This document shows, piece after piece, positions 43,612 through 51,853 of a stretch of 64,000 nucleotides of DNA (positions are counted from its first letter, which is position 1; each line of letters begins with the position of its first letter). The notes beneath the pieces were generated by a model. It searched no databases, was not told the origin of the DNA, and worked only from the letters and a program-made list of their open reading frames with translations. This DNA comes from JBGLNJ01 sp041300525 (GTDB lineage Bacteria > Chloroflexota > Anaerolineae > Fen-1058): the NCBI GenBank assembly GCA_041300525.1, contig JBGLNJ010000001.1, positions 1,364,001 to 1,428,000 of the forward strand, in the 5' to 3' direction. The translations under genes were made by a program, and so were the position numbers.

Positions 43612-44199
43612 ATGGCAGTCAGTGGATGGCAACTTTTGGCGCGGCAAGGCCCACGAGCCGGCCAGGCTTTCGATCTGAACAAGCCCGTCGTAACCATTGG
43701 CCGAGAAGCGGGCAATGACATCGTTCTGGAAGACCCCCAAGTCAGCCGCCAGCATGCCCGGCTGACGCTGCAAGGCGCGAGTTACGTGATCGAAGACCTG
43801 GGCAGCACGAACGGCAGTTTCGTCAACGGACGGCGTGTGATGGCCCCCACACCCCTCAATCCCGGCGATAAGTTGGGGCTGGGCGACACGGTGGTATTGG
43901 AAGTGCAGGGCGGCCTGGGCGCGGGCGAAACTGTCGTGGGACGCGGGCAGTCTCAACCCATGACGCCTCCGCCGGCTTTCGGCGCGCCTCCGCCACCACC
44001 GCCTCCGCCCGGTTACGGCGCGCCGCCTCCACCTGCGCAAAAGAAAGGCGTCAGTTGTTGGGTATGGGGCTGCGGCTGCCTGTTTCTCATCCTGCTCGTC
44101 TTGGTGCTGATCGGAGTGTACATTTACTTTTTCGCTCCCGCCAGCATCACCGGCCCGATTCTCGATTTCTTTAAGCAGTTTGGGATCAACCTGGTCTAA
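43612..44199 (+). CDS. FHA domain protein with C-terminal membrane anchor (1)
   Basis: Phosphothreonine-peptide binding protein of 195 aa. The FHA domain spans about 5-100: VVTIGREAGNDIVLEDPQVS, RQHARL, EDLGSTNGSFVNGRRV contain the conserved GR, SRQH and N-G residues that hold phosphothreonine. A Pro/Gly-rich linker (about 115-142) leads to a Cys-rich turn (SCWVWGCGC) and one helix (LFLILLVLVLIGVYIYFF), so the FHA domain faces the cytoplasm on a tail anchor. Partner would be a Ser/Thr kinase substrate, none of which is encoded nearby. A close paralogue follows 132 bases downstream. Confidence 0.9.
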   Translation: MAVSGWQLLARQGPRAGQAFDLNKPVVTIGREAGNDIVLEDPQVSRQHARLTLQGASYVIEDLGSTNGSFVNGRRVMAPTPLNPGDKLGLGDTVVLEVQGGLGAGETVVGRGQSQPMTPPPAFGAPPPPPPPPGYGAPPPPAQKKGVSCWVWGCGCLFLILLVLVLIGVYIYFFAPASITGPILDFFKQFGINLV

Positions 44200-44239
44200 C
44201 CTGGTTTGACGCCGCGCTCCAGAAATAAACTTGTCGAGA

Positions 44240-44272
44240 GAGCCAGGCCCCTATGGCGCAGGAGCCTGGCTC
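44240..44272 (+). terminator. Hairpin between the two FHA genes
   Basis: GAGCCAGGC (44240-44248) and GCCTGGCTC (44264-44272) are exact complements around a 15-base loop. There is no T-run; it may only partly terminate and set the ratio of the two FHA messages. Confidence 0.5.
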
Positions 44273-44331
44273 GTTGAGTCTAAATCAGCGAACATCTTTG
44301 CCAGGGCGAGCCAGTTATGAGAGGATTTTGA

Positions 44332-44916
44332 ATGGTCAGTGGATTTCAGCTTTTCGTGCAGCAAGGCCCGCAAGTGGGTCAGGCTTTTGCCCTGAACAAA
44401 TCTATCATCACCATCGGACGTGAAGCGGGCAACGATATCGTTTTGGAAAGCCCACAAATCAGCCGGTATCACACGCGGCTGACATTGCAGGGTGGGGTGT
44501 ACGTCGTCGAAGACATGGGCAGCACGAATGGCACGTTCCTCAATGGTCAGCGGGTACTGCGGCCCACCCCCGTTACCTCGGGCGACTTGATTGGCGTGGG
44601 CGAAAGCATCCTGCTAAAAGTGCAGGGAGCGGCGGGCGAAACCGTTGTGGAGCGCGGGCAGCCTCAATTTGTGATGCCACCGCCGCCGGTCTACGCGCCC
44701 CCGCCACCGATCTATGCGCCTCCGCCGCCGGTCTATGCGCCTCCGCCATACCCCTATCGCCCGCCGCCAAGTGACGGCGCCAGTTGTTGGATGTGGGGTT
44801 GCGGGTGTCTTCTGGCGCTGGCGCTCGCGTTGGGTTGCCTGGGCGTCATCGCTGCCCTCACGCCACTGGGCGCTGTTTTGCTCGGCCTCATCCCTGCCGG
44901 CATCCTAACCCAATAG
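44332..44916 (+). CDS. FHA domain protein with C-terminal membrane anchor (2)
   Basis: Paralogue of the preceding gene, 194 aa. The FHA domain again has IITIGREAGNDIVLESPQIS, RYHTRL (His kept, Gln replaced by Tyr in the SRxH strand) and EDMGSTNGTFLNGQRV. The linker is a Pro/Tyr/Ala repeat (about 117-143; units PPPVYAPP and PPPIYAPP) unlike the first copy, then SCWMWGCGC and a hydrophobic helix (LALALALGCLGVIAAL). Tandem duplication followed by divergence of linker and tail is clear. The conserved CW(V/M)WGCGC before the helix in both suggests lipid attachment or membrane-interface function. Confidence 0.9.
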   Translation: MVSGFQLFVQQGPQVGQAFALNKSIITIGREAGNDIVLESPQISRYHTRLTLQGGVYVVEDMGSTNGTFLNGQRVLRPTPVTSGDLIGVGESILLKVQGAAGETVVERGQPQFVMPPPPVYAPPPPIYAPPPPVYAPPPYPYRPPPSDGASCWMWGCGCLLALALALGCLGVIAALTPLGAVLLGLIPAGILTQ

Positions 44917-44945
44917 CTTGGGATAGATCGAGATCGCCCGCAAAA

Positions 44946-45042
44946 AGACCTCCAAGTTTCCCGACCAAGACGGTCGGCGAAACCTCGGAGGTCTGATAGT
45001 TCTCAAACAAGACCTGACCGGTTTCCGAAATCGGTCAGGTCT
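44946..45042. terminator. Two hairpins between convergent FHA and eRF1-like genes
   Basis: First: 44946-44960 with 44979-44994, imperfect. Second: AGACCTGACCG (45010-45020) with CGGTCAGGTCT (45032-45042), exact. They lie between two convergent genes and probably stop both transcripts; the second resembles a dispersed palindrome. Confidence 0.6.
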
Positions 45043-45046
45043 ATTG

Positions 45047-46159
45047 TCAATACCTCAGCAACCCGCCTATGCCCGCCACGGTCAACTCTTTGTGTCCGGC
45101 GAATATTTCCACGCGCCCGCCTTGCTCCAACACTTGCTGGATGATGACCTCAACGGCATCGGGAATGTGTCCCATCGTCCCGCCGCAGAACGGGCACTTG
45201 TCAAGGCGCTGGCTGGTGACGTAAGCGCACTGCTGGCATTGAAAGCCTTCGGCCTTGTACCCTTCGGCCACCAGCAGCGTCTGCACACGGCCCTCGTGCG
45301 CGGCGCTGAGAGTGTCGTCCAGTCGGACGACGCCGCCCTTGCCCTTGGCCGCGGCGGTGATGACGGCGTCGGCCAGCGCGGCCTCACGCTCGCGCTCGAC
45401 CTCATCCAGCATCTTGAGCGCCTTGTCGCGCACCTCGTTTTCGTGAAGGGTCATGTCCGCCGCAAAAGTGCCGATGACGCGGTCGGCCCACACGCGCGGC
45501 AGCTTGGCCGTGAATTGCTTGAGCGTTGCCGCCTTGCCGCCCAGCAACAGATTGCGCGGCTGATGCGCTTCGCAAAAGGCCACCGTCAGTTCGGCGGCTT
45601 CTTTCCAGTTGCGCGCTGCGACTTCATCTTCATGCTTGTTGGCCGTTGCCGCCGCGCCGCCGCGCCGGCCCGCCTCAGCCGACCCGCCTCCGGACTTGAC
45701 ATGGCGGACCGGCTCGCCCAATGTGCCCTCGGTGCGGATCAACTCGCCCACGTGGAACAACAACAGCCGCGCTCCCTGCTTGTCCACGATCGCCACAACG
45801 AACCGGCCAAACGTGTCCCACAGCTTGGCCAGCGGTGTGACGTAGGGCTTGGAGCCAACGAAAACGTGATCAGGCACCGGCGTCGCCAGCGGATAGGCGC
45901 GCCAGAACGTGTCGGCGGAGCAGGAAAACACGGCCACGCTGCGCCCACTCCAATCATATTCCAGGTCGAAGAAACGTTCGACGGCGGCAATATCTTTCGC
46001 CGCCGCCCGCTCGCCTGCGTCACGCAACAATTGGCGCAGGGCCAGCTTGTATTCGTCGGTCGTGTGCTGAGAAGGATCAACGTTCAGATAGAGGCTGAGC
46101 ACGGGCGCGCCCGTGCCCTTGTACTCGGCTAACTCTTGCAAGTCTTTACGACTAAACAT
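45047..46159 (-). CDS. Bacterial archaeo-eukaryotic release factor-like protein (baeRF)
   Basis: Cytosolic protein of 370 aa related to eRF1/Vms1-like factors, the group of stalled-ribosome peptidyl-tRNA hydrolases. It opens MFSRKDLQELAEYKGTGAPV and LSLYLNVDPSQHTTDEYKLA, contains RFVVAIVDKQGARLLLFHVG, then the second domain with NLLLGGKAATLKQFTAKLPR. It ends with a zinc-ribbon-like segment, CQQCAYVTSQRLDKCPFCGG, and VEVIIQQVLEQGGRVEIFAG. This domain order matches baeRF family 10 as I know it. A GGQ catalytic motif is not seen, so hydrolysis is uncertain. ATG 46159 follows AAGGAGG. Confidence 0.8.
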   Translation of the reverse strand: MFSRKDLQELAEYKGTGAPVLSLYLNVDPSQHTTDEYKLALRQLLRDAGERAAAKDIAAVERFFDLEYDWSGRSVAVFSCSADTFWRAYPLATPVPDHVFVGSKPYVTPLAKLWDTFGRFVVAIVDKQGARLLLFHVGELIRTEGTLGEPVRHVKSGGGSAEAGRRGGAAATANKHEDEVAARNWKEAAELTVAFCEAHQPRNLLLGGKAATLKQFTAKLPRVWADRVIGTFAADMTLHENEVRDKALKMLDEVEREREAALADAVITAAAKGKGGVVRLDDTLSAAHEGRVQTLLVAEGYKAEGFQCQQCAYVTSQRLDKCPFCGGTMGHIPDAVEVIIQQVLEQGGRVEIFAGHKELTVAGIGGLLRY

Positions 46160-46278
46160 TGAGCCTCCTTGTGATAGGGTATTTGATTGAATCGGATGGG
46201 TAACTGCCGGCATCCTTGCGAAGGTGTGCGACCTGCGGTCGCTTGAACCTTTGCAAGGGTGAGCCGTTACGTGCGGCA

Positions 46279-47469
46279 CTACTTGGGCCGTTCGCCCAGT
46301 TTGACTTTTACTTGCATCTCCTTTCCATCACGTAGAATCGTCAGCGTAACCACCTGGCCCACCGTCGTGCGGTTGACCAGATACGTGATCATGGCGTCAA
46401 AATCGCGCAGGGACGCACCGTCAATCGAAAGGATAATATCGCCGCCGGTCCTTATGGGGATACCGCGAATGTTCGTCTCCTTGTTGCCCCCGCGCAGGCC
46501 CGCCTGATCGGCTGGACCATTGGGCGTTACTGTGTCAATCAATACGCCGTGGTCCGCCGGCAGCTTGAGCGCCGCAACCAGCTCCGCGACACTGAAACGC
46601 GAGTTCGATGACACACCCAGGTACGCGTACGACGCGCTGCCTTTTTCGATCAGTTGGGGCGCGACGCGCTTGACCGCGTTGACGGGGATGGCAAAGCCCA
46701 CGCCGGAATTGGCGCGCGCGCCGTTATCGGTGCGGATAGCGGCGTTGACGCCGACGACGCGCCCGGCAAGATCCAGGAGCGGCCCGCCGCTGTTGCCAGG
46801 GTTGATCGCCGCGTCGGTCTGGATGATCTGCGGGTTTTGAAACACACCCGTGTCCTGCGGCGTGGTCAACTGGTCGGCCGGCAGCGTGCGGCCCATCGCG
46901 CTGACGATCCCCAGCGTCATGCTGCCCTCCAAGCCGAATGGATTGCCGATGGCGACGACGCGCTGCCCCACCTTGACCGCGTCGCTATCACCCAACTCGA
47001 CGGGCACCAGCCAACTCTCCGGCACGTCTACCTGGATGACGGCCAGGTCACTGTATGGATCGCTCCCCACCACCTTGGCTATCGCCACACGCCCATCGTA
47101 AAACTTTACATCCACTTCCGTCGCGTCGGCCACGACGTGATTGTTGGTGACGATGTGGCCCTTTTTGTCAATCACAAAACCGGAGCCGGACCCAAGTTCC
47201 TCAAGCTGACTGCCGGTCCCGCTCGACACGGTGATGTTGACCACCGCCGGGTTTACGCGCAGATAGAGGTTCTCCAGCAGCATTTCTTCCGTGCTCAACT
47301 GGCTGCCGGCGGACAGAGTCACCGGCGTGGGGATAAAAGCTGTGGGAGTCGGATTCAGCTTGGGCGGAACGGGCGCCGTAGTCGGCACCAAGAAAGTCTC
47401 GGCGCTGCAAGCGAGCGTTACGGTAGCTAGGACGAGCATCAACCATCCCAATATCTTGATTTGCTTCAT
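46279..47469 (-). CDS. HtrA/DegP-like serine protease, S1C family
   Basis: Membrane-attached envelope protease of 396 aa for damaged or misfolded proteins. The lipobox LACS at about residue 20 follows MKQIKILGWLMLVLATVT, then a Pro/Thr linker. The trypsin-like domain has the triad His in HIVTNNHVVA, Asp in SDPYSDLAVI and Ser in INPGNSGGPLLDLAG. One PDZ domain (about 290-390) has the carboxylate loop YLGVSSNSRF and GDIILSIDGASLRDFDAM. All catalytic elements are intact. The start has GAGGGTGAT upstream. It lies between the eRF1-like and DnaJ genes on the same strand, suggesting a protein-quality-control neighbourhood. Confidence 0.95.
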   Translation of the reverse strand: MKQIKILGWLMLVLATVTLACSAETFLVPTTAPVPPKLNPTPTAFIPTPVTLSAGSQLSTEEMLLENLYLRVNPAVVNITVSSGTGSQLEELGSGSGFVIDKKGHIVTNNHVVADATEVDVKFYDGRVAIAKVVGSDPYSDLAVIQVDVPESWLVPVELGDSDAVKVGQRVVAIGNPFGLEGSMTLGIVSAMGRTLPADQLTTPQDTGVFQNPQIIQTDAAINPGNSGGPLLDLAGRVVGVNAAIRTDNGARANSGVGFAIPVNAVKRVAPQLIEKGSASYAYLGVSSNSRFSVAELVAALKLPADHGVLIDTVTPNGPADQAGLRGGNKETNIRGIPIRTGGDIILSIDGASLRDFDAMITYLVNRTTVGQVVTLTILRDGKEMQVKVKLGERPK

Positions 47470-47537
47470 TCAATCACCCTCGATACAGAGTAGACAAGGA
47501 AACAAGTAGACAAGGCTGATGTTGTCGAGACGCTTGT

Positions 47538-48506
47538 CTACTGGGCCGCCGACCTGGCGCGTAACCGGGCCAACTCTTGGAACAATTCCTGTTCGCGCTC
47601 GGAGAGATGCTGCGGAATGGTCACTCGCACTTTGACCCACAAGTCGCCGCGAGCCGTGGAATCGCGCAAGTGTGGCATCCCCTGTCCGGTCAGCCGGATC
47701 GTGCGGCCCGACTGCGTCTCTGGCGGGATCTTTAATTTGACGTCGCCGCCCAGGGTGTGAACGACCACCTCGCCGCCCAAAACCGCCGTGTACAGGTCCG
47801 TCGGCAATTCGCAGCGCAAATCATCCCCCTCGCGCTCAAACACAGCGTGCGGCAGCACCTTGACGACGAGGAACAGATCGCCCGCCGGCCCGCCGATGCC
47901 CGACGTGCCCTGGCCGGCCAGCCGCACCTTGCTGCCGGTGCGCGCTCCGGCGGGAATCTTCACTTCGATGCGCTGACCGTCTTTCGATAGCACGCGGCTG
48001 GTCCCGGCAAAGGCTTCTTCCAGCGTGATTTCAACTTCCTGCTCGTAATCTCGCCCGCGCAGGCTTTGCGCCGAAGGCGAGCCGCGTGTGCCGGTGCGCC
48101 GAAACGCAGCTTGTCCTGCGCCCGCCTTCGCGCCGCCAAAGATGGAGCTAAAGAAATCGGAAAAGTCGCCGCCGAACAAATCGTCGAGATTCCCACTGTA
48201 CTCGACGCGCGCGCCGCCGCGTTGTCCAGCCATCCACTGGCTCCAGTCAAAACCGCTCGGATCGCCGCCCGTCCGTTGATACTGTTGGTAACTCGCGCCG
48301 AGCTGATCGTACTTGCGTCGCCGCTCCGGGTCCGAGAGCGCCTCGTAGGCTTCGTTGATTTGCTTGAAACGTTCCTCGGCCTTCTTGTCGCCGGGGTTCA
48401 TGTCGGGGTGGTGTTCGCGCGCGAGCTTGCGATACGCCTTTTTGATCTGGGCCGCGCTCGCCTTCTTGTCCACGCCCAAGGTTTTATAGTAATCCTGATA
48501 TTCCAT
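47538..48506 (-). CDS. J-domain co-chaperone (CbpA-type DnaJ)
   Basis: Cytosolic co-chaperone of 322 aa that stimulates DnaK ATPase. The J domain is at 1-68 with YYKTLGVDKKASAAQIKKAY and the HPD motif in REHHPDMNPGD. A Gly/Phe/Arg-rich region (about 75-140) follows. The two C-terminal beta-barrel substrate domains begin at about 148 (YEQEVEITLEEAFAGTSRVL, PAGARTGSKVRLAGQGTSG) and end with SEREQELFQELARLR. The four CXXCXGXG zinc repeats are missing, so it is of CbpA/DjlB type and not classical DnaJ. A dnaK gene is not in the window. Confidence 0.93.
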   Translation of the reverse strand: MEYQDYYKTLGVDKKASAAQIKKAYRKLAREHHPDMNPGDKKAEERFKQINEAYEALSDPERRRKYDQLGASYQQYQRTGGDPSGFDWSQWMAGQRGGARVEYSGNLDDLFGGDFSDFFSSIFGGAKAGAGQAAFRRTGTRGSPSAQSLRGRDYEQEVEITLEEAFAGTSRVLSKDGQRIEVKIPAGARTGSKVRLAGQGTSGIGGPAGDLFLVVKVLPHAVFEREGDDLRCELPTDLYTAVLGGEVVVHTLGGDVKLKIPPETQSGRTIRLTGQGMPHLRDSTARGDLWVKVRVTIPQHLSEREQELFQELARLRARSAAQ

Positions 48507-48633
48507 TTTCCACTACTGCCCCATCGCTGTTTTCGACTTGATTGTAGGCCAACTGCCAAGTGGTGTCAAGAGGGCAAGTCGCAGGACGCAGGTCGCGCGT
48601 AGGCGAATCGGCGGCCTGCACCCTGCGACTTTT

Positions 48634-49614
48634 TTACGGAGTGGTCGTTGTCACGGGCGCCGTTGCGACCGGCCTGGGCATGCTGTCCATGAGTTGCTTC
48701 AGGTCGAGGATGTACGGCGCCGATCCGCCGCTGCCTCCGCCACCGGGCAGGACAATGACGCTGATGTTGGGCGCGATTTTCTGGACGTAGGTGTACTGGA
48801 TCAGATCCGGGTTGTTACGCAGCGCCTCCGCCACCAACAGCAGCGCCTTGGATTCGCCCTCCGCGCGAGTGACGGCCGCATCGCGGATGCCCTGAGCTTC
48901 CACGCGCAGGCGGGCTGCTTCCTGTTCCTGCTGCTGGACGAGGAACTTGGCCCGCTCGGCGTTCTGCTGTGCGATTTGCTTTTGCTCTACGGCTGTGGCG
49001 TACTCGGGCGAGAAGCTAATGTTGCGCAGCAAGAACTGGACGAGCGTCAGGCCTTGCACTTCAAAATCTTGGCGGATCTCGTCCTGGATCGCTTGCTGCA
49101 GCTCGATGCGCTTGGAGCCATAAATCTGCTCGACAGTGAATTGCGCCGCGCGGTTGTAAATCAACGAGCGAGCGCGCGGGCGCACAAACTCCTCCTCGTA
49201 GCGGCCCTGCCATTGGATGTGCAATTTGACCACCTTGTCCGGGTTGGCCGCGTAAATCACCGAGGCGTCAAAATATACCAACTGGCCGTCCGCCGTGCGC
49301 GCGCTGACTGAATCGTCGCCCTGGACTTTGCCCTCGGCGGACTGGGCCACCATCGTGTAGGTCTGATTCGAGATCGAGTAGCGCACCACGTTTTCCGCGT
49401 AGGGCATGATCCAGTGCAGCCCCGGCCCCAAGGCGACGGGACGGTAGCCGGTGCCGGACAGCGCGCTGATGACCACGCCGCGTTCCTGCGGCTGGATGAA
49501 CACCAACCCGGCGCCCAGCGTGTTGAGCGCCAGCCCGCCGACGAGCAACACGATCACGAGGGTGACCGAAAGCTTGGCCTCCCGCCGCTGCGCCCGCTGG
49601 CTGGCGACAAACAA
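48634..49614 (-). CDS. SPFH/prohibitin-family membrane protein
   Basis: Membrane-scaffold protein of 326 aa. One N-terminal helix (LSVTLVIVLLVGGLALNTLG) is followed by the SPFH domain (about 40-230): VFIQPQERGVVISALSGTGY, GPGLHWIMPYAENVVRYSIS, QTYTM and TADGQLVYFDASVIYAANPD. An Ala/Gln/Glu-rich coiled coil (AEQKQIAQQNAERAKFLVQQ-like) follows, and the tail is Gly/Pro/Thr-rich. The start is TTG at 49614 with no clear ribosome site; the frame is open a little further upstream to a stop, so a different start or a missing segment is possible. SPFH proteins often hold proteases in rafts, and an HtrA gene lies two genes downstream. Confidence 0.88.
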   Translation of the reverse strand: MFVASQRAQRREAKLSVTLVIVLLVGGLALNTLGAGLVFIQPQERGVVISALSGTGYRPVALGPGLHWIMPYAENVVRYSISNQTYTMVAQSAEGKVQGDDSVSARTADGQLVYFDASVIYAANPDKVVKLHIQWQGRYEEEFVRPRARSLIYNRAAQFTVEQIYGSKRIELQQAIQDEIRQDFEVQGLTLVQFLLRNISFSPEYATAVEQKQIAQQNAERAKFLVQQQEQEAARLRVEAQGIRDAAVTRAEGESKALLLVAEALRNNPDLIQYTYVQKIAPNISVIVLPGGGGSGGSAPYILDLKQLMDSMPRPVATAPVTTTTP

Positions 49615-49680
49615 AACGTAGACAATGATTGTCGAGTGAAAGCAAGATCCCTACACAGGAAACAAGCTCTGGCACAAAAT

Positions 49681-49713
49681 AAAACTGACGGTCACCCCCA
49701 CCGTCAGTTTTTT
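49681..49713. terminator. Intrinsic terminator between divergent SPFH and dnaA genes
   Basis: AAAACTGACGGT (49681-49692), a 7-base loop and ACCGTCAGTTTT (49700-49711), with a run of six T on the plus side and A on the other. It is bidirectional in form, yet lies between divergent genes where no transcript should end. Confidence 0.75.
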
Positions 49714-49939
49714 GCCCTCTGTTTCCACACTCTCGCCGGATGGCGCGTTGAAAGATATTGCCCGAACCCTCTTGCTCTGCGATGGGCTTCTCTGCTGCGT
49801 AAGCCGGAACCAATGTCTTGATAAAGCGTGATACACCAACTGACCAGCCAAGGAAACCAGCTCGATGAATTCAATCAACGCCACACTCGCGCAATCATTG
49901 ACTTACCTGCCCAGGATATCTGATCTTCAAGGAGTACCC

Positions 49940-51301
49940 ATGAAGCCTGATCAGATTTGGCAGACCGCCTTAGGTGAGTTACAATTGCAACTCACTGGCG
50001 CCACCTTCGACACCTGGTTGGGACGCACCCGATTGATCTCCAGCGAAGATGGGACTTTTATCATCGGGGTTCACAACGGATACGCCAAGGACTGGTTGGA
50101 AAATCGCCTGCTCTCGATGATCAAGCGAACGTTGACTGGACTCGTGGGCCGCAGCGTGGAGGTTCGTTTCGTGGTTTGGAATAAGGAACAGGAATCCGGA
50201 GAGAGTGGGCCGCTTCTTCAGGCGCAACCCCAGCTTCCCACAGAACAAGTCGCCAGCAAGTCTCGGGCAGAAGTGGCGCACCTCGGGCTGAACTCTCGGT
50301 ATACGTTCGAGACTTTTGTGATAGGCCCTAGCAACCGCCTGGCGCACGCCGCATCGTTGGCGGTGGTCGAAAAACCCGCGGCAGCTTACAATCCATTGTT
50401 CCTGTATGGCGGCGTCGGTTTGGGCAAGACACACTTGCTCCATGCCATCGGTCACGCCAGTCGAGCCCGCAACATGGAAGTGCTCTACACTTCTTCGGAA
50501 CAATTCACCAACGATCTCATCAATGCCATTCGCTCGCAAACGACCGAAGATTTCCGAGCCAAGTATCGCACCACCGATGTGCTGTTGGTGGACGACATCC
50601 AGTTCATCGCCGGCAAAGAATCCACGCAAGAAGAATTTTTTCACACCTTCAATGCGCTGCACGTCAACGGCAAACAAATCGTGATGACGAGTGACCGCAC
50701 GCCCAAGGCCATGAGCACGCTCGAAGAGCGACTGCGCAGCCGGTGCGAGTGGGGCTTGATCGCCGACATTCAGCCGCCTGACCTGGAAACGCGCATGGCG
50801 ATTCTGCGCGATAAGGCGGAGAGCCAGCCGATTCGAGTCCCCGACCAAGTCATCGAAGTCATTGCGCGCCAGGTGCAAAGCAACATCCGTGAATTGGAAG
50901 GCGCGCTCAATCGCGTCGTGGCGAATTCGCAGTTGACCGGCACTCCCCTGACAGCCGAAACAGCCTCGGTCACACTGGTGAACTTGCTGGCCCGCCCCAC
51001 ACCTCTGTCCGTTGACCGGATCGTTCGAGTCGTAGCCGAGTACTATGGCGTCGAGGTTACCGCTCTGTGCGGGCAGAGCCGCAGCAGGGAATCCGTGCGG
51101 CCACGCCACATCGCCATGTTCCTGGCGCGGGAGCAGGCCGGCGCATCACTTCCGCAGATCGGCGCGGCGATGGGGGGCCGCGACCATACGACCATCTTGT
51201 ATGGCGTTAACAAGATCACGGAAGAAATCGAACAGGATGACAGCTTGCGGCGTGAGGTGCTTTCTATACGAGAGCGGCTCTATCGTAGTGAACGTGTTTG
51301 A
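49940..51301 (+). CDS. dnaA: Chromosomal replication initiator protein DnaA
   Basis: Replication initiator of 453 aa that binds DnaA boxes and melts the origin. Domain I is short (MKPDQIWQTALGELQLQLTG, TFDTWLGRTRLIS). Domain III starts at about 115: YTFETFVIGPSNRLAHAASL, Walker A FLYGGVGLGKTHLLHAIGHA, Walker B VLLVDDIQFIAGKESTQEEF, sensor 1 VMTSDRTPKAMSTLEERLRS. Domain IV holds the DNA-binding helix pair, REQAGASLPQIGAAMGGRDH, ending in the signature GGRDHTTILYG. ATG 49940 has AAGGAGT upstream; the frame is open back to 49865 but the signature domain I starts here. A strong terminator and a cluster of DnaA boxes follow at once, and dnaN is not adjacent. Confidence 0.96.
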   Translation: MKPDQIWQTALGELQLQLTGATFDTWLGRTRLISSEDGTFIIGVHNGYAKDWLENRLLSMIKRTLTGLVGRSVEVRFVVWNKEQESGESGPLLQAQPQLPTEQVASKSRAEVAHLGLNSRYTFETFVIGPSNRLAHAASLAVVEKPAAAYNPLFLYGGVGLGKTHLLHAIGHASRARNMEVLYTSSEQFTNDLINAIRSQTTEDFRAKYRTTDVLLVDDIQFIAGKESTQEEFFHTFNALHVNGKQIVMTSDRTPKAMSTLEERLRSRCEWGLIADIQPPDLETRMAILRDKAESQPIRVPDQVIEVIARQVQSNIRELEGALNRVVANSQLTGTPLTAETASVTLVNLLARPTPLSVDRIVRVVAEYYGVEVTALCGQSRSRESVRPRHIAMFLAREQAGASLPQIGAAMGGRDHTTILYGVNKITEEIEQDDSLRREVLSIRERLYRSERV

Positions 51302-51312
51302 ACAAGCCCTTC

Positions 51313-51350
51313 AAAAGGCCGGGAAAAAGGGTTTTCCCGGCCTTTTTTAT
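51313..51350 (+). terminator. Strong intrinsic terminator after dnaA
   Basis: AAAAGGCCGGGAAAA (51313-51327), loop AGGG, TTTTCCCGGCCTTTT (51332-51346), then more T residues to 51348. Perfect 15-bp stem, 11 bases after the stop codon, so dnaA is a monocistronic unit ending before the origin. Confidence 0.92.
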
Positions 51351-51356
51351 TCCTAA

Positions 51357-51760
51357 TTTTCCATTCGGCCTGTGGATAACCCCCCTATAACTGTGGATAA
51401 CCTCTGTCATTTGGGGATAACTATGGTTACGTCAACCCAGAGAAGTCATAACGCTATCCAGATATAGGGGGAACATTCCCAGGCTGCCCTACATCTTGGC
51501 AAGGCTTCAATTTCTGTTTATGTTATCCGGCGAAAATAGCAACGGCGCGCCAAATGGCTCACACCATGTCCACAACAGTGAGAATTCCAACGAGGGCAAA
51601 AACCACCAATGCTGGCGGACGCTCTACACCACAGGGCTACCTGAGGGGGTAAAGCCTCCCTCTCCCCCCTTTCCACAGGCCCTACTACGGCTACGATTCT
51701 TAACTGATATCTACATGGTTAATGTAAAACAAGTAGTTGAAAAACAGCAGAATGACTCTC
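51357..51760. other. Probable replication origin oriC
   Basis: Directly after dnaA lie two perfect DnaA boxes, TGTGGATAA at 51371-51379 and 51392-51400, and a third with one difference, TGGGGATAA at 51412-51420; all have the same orientation and start 21 and 20 bases apart, about two helical turns. Further box-like cores (TTATCCGGC near 51520, TCCACAACA near 51570, TTTCCACAGG near 51670) follow, then an AT-rich stretch, about 51690-51755 (TTAACTGATATCTACATGG, TTAATGTAAAACAAGTAG), suitable for unwinding. No gene is supported here. Confidence 0.85.
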
Positions 51761-51853
51761 GTTGCAATTGCAGGCTTGCGTTCCTGGCCTGTTTGAGTAC
51801 AATCGGTTTGACGGCGACCACGCAAGCCAAGAGTTTTCTGGGCGGAGGATTCG

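Noticed and set aside
49651..49884. 77-codon minus-strand frame between SPFH and dnaA
   Set aside because: It reads through the terminator hairpin and has no family likeness or ribosome site.
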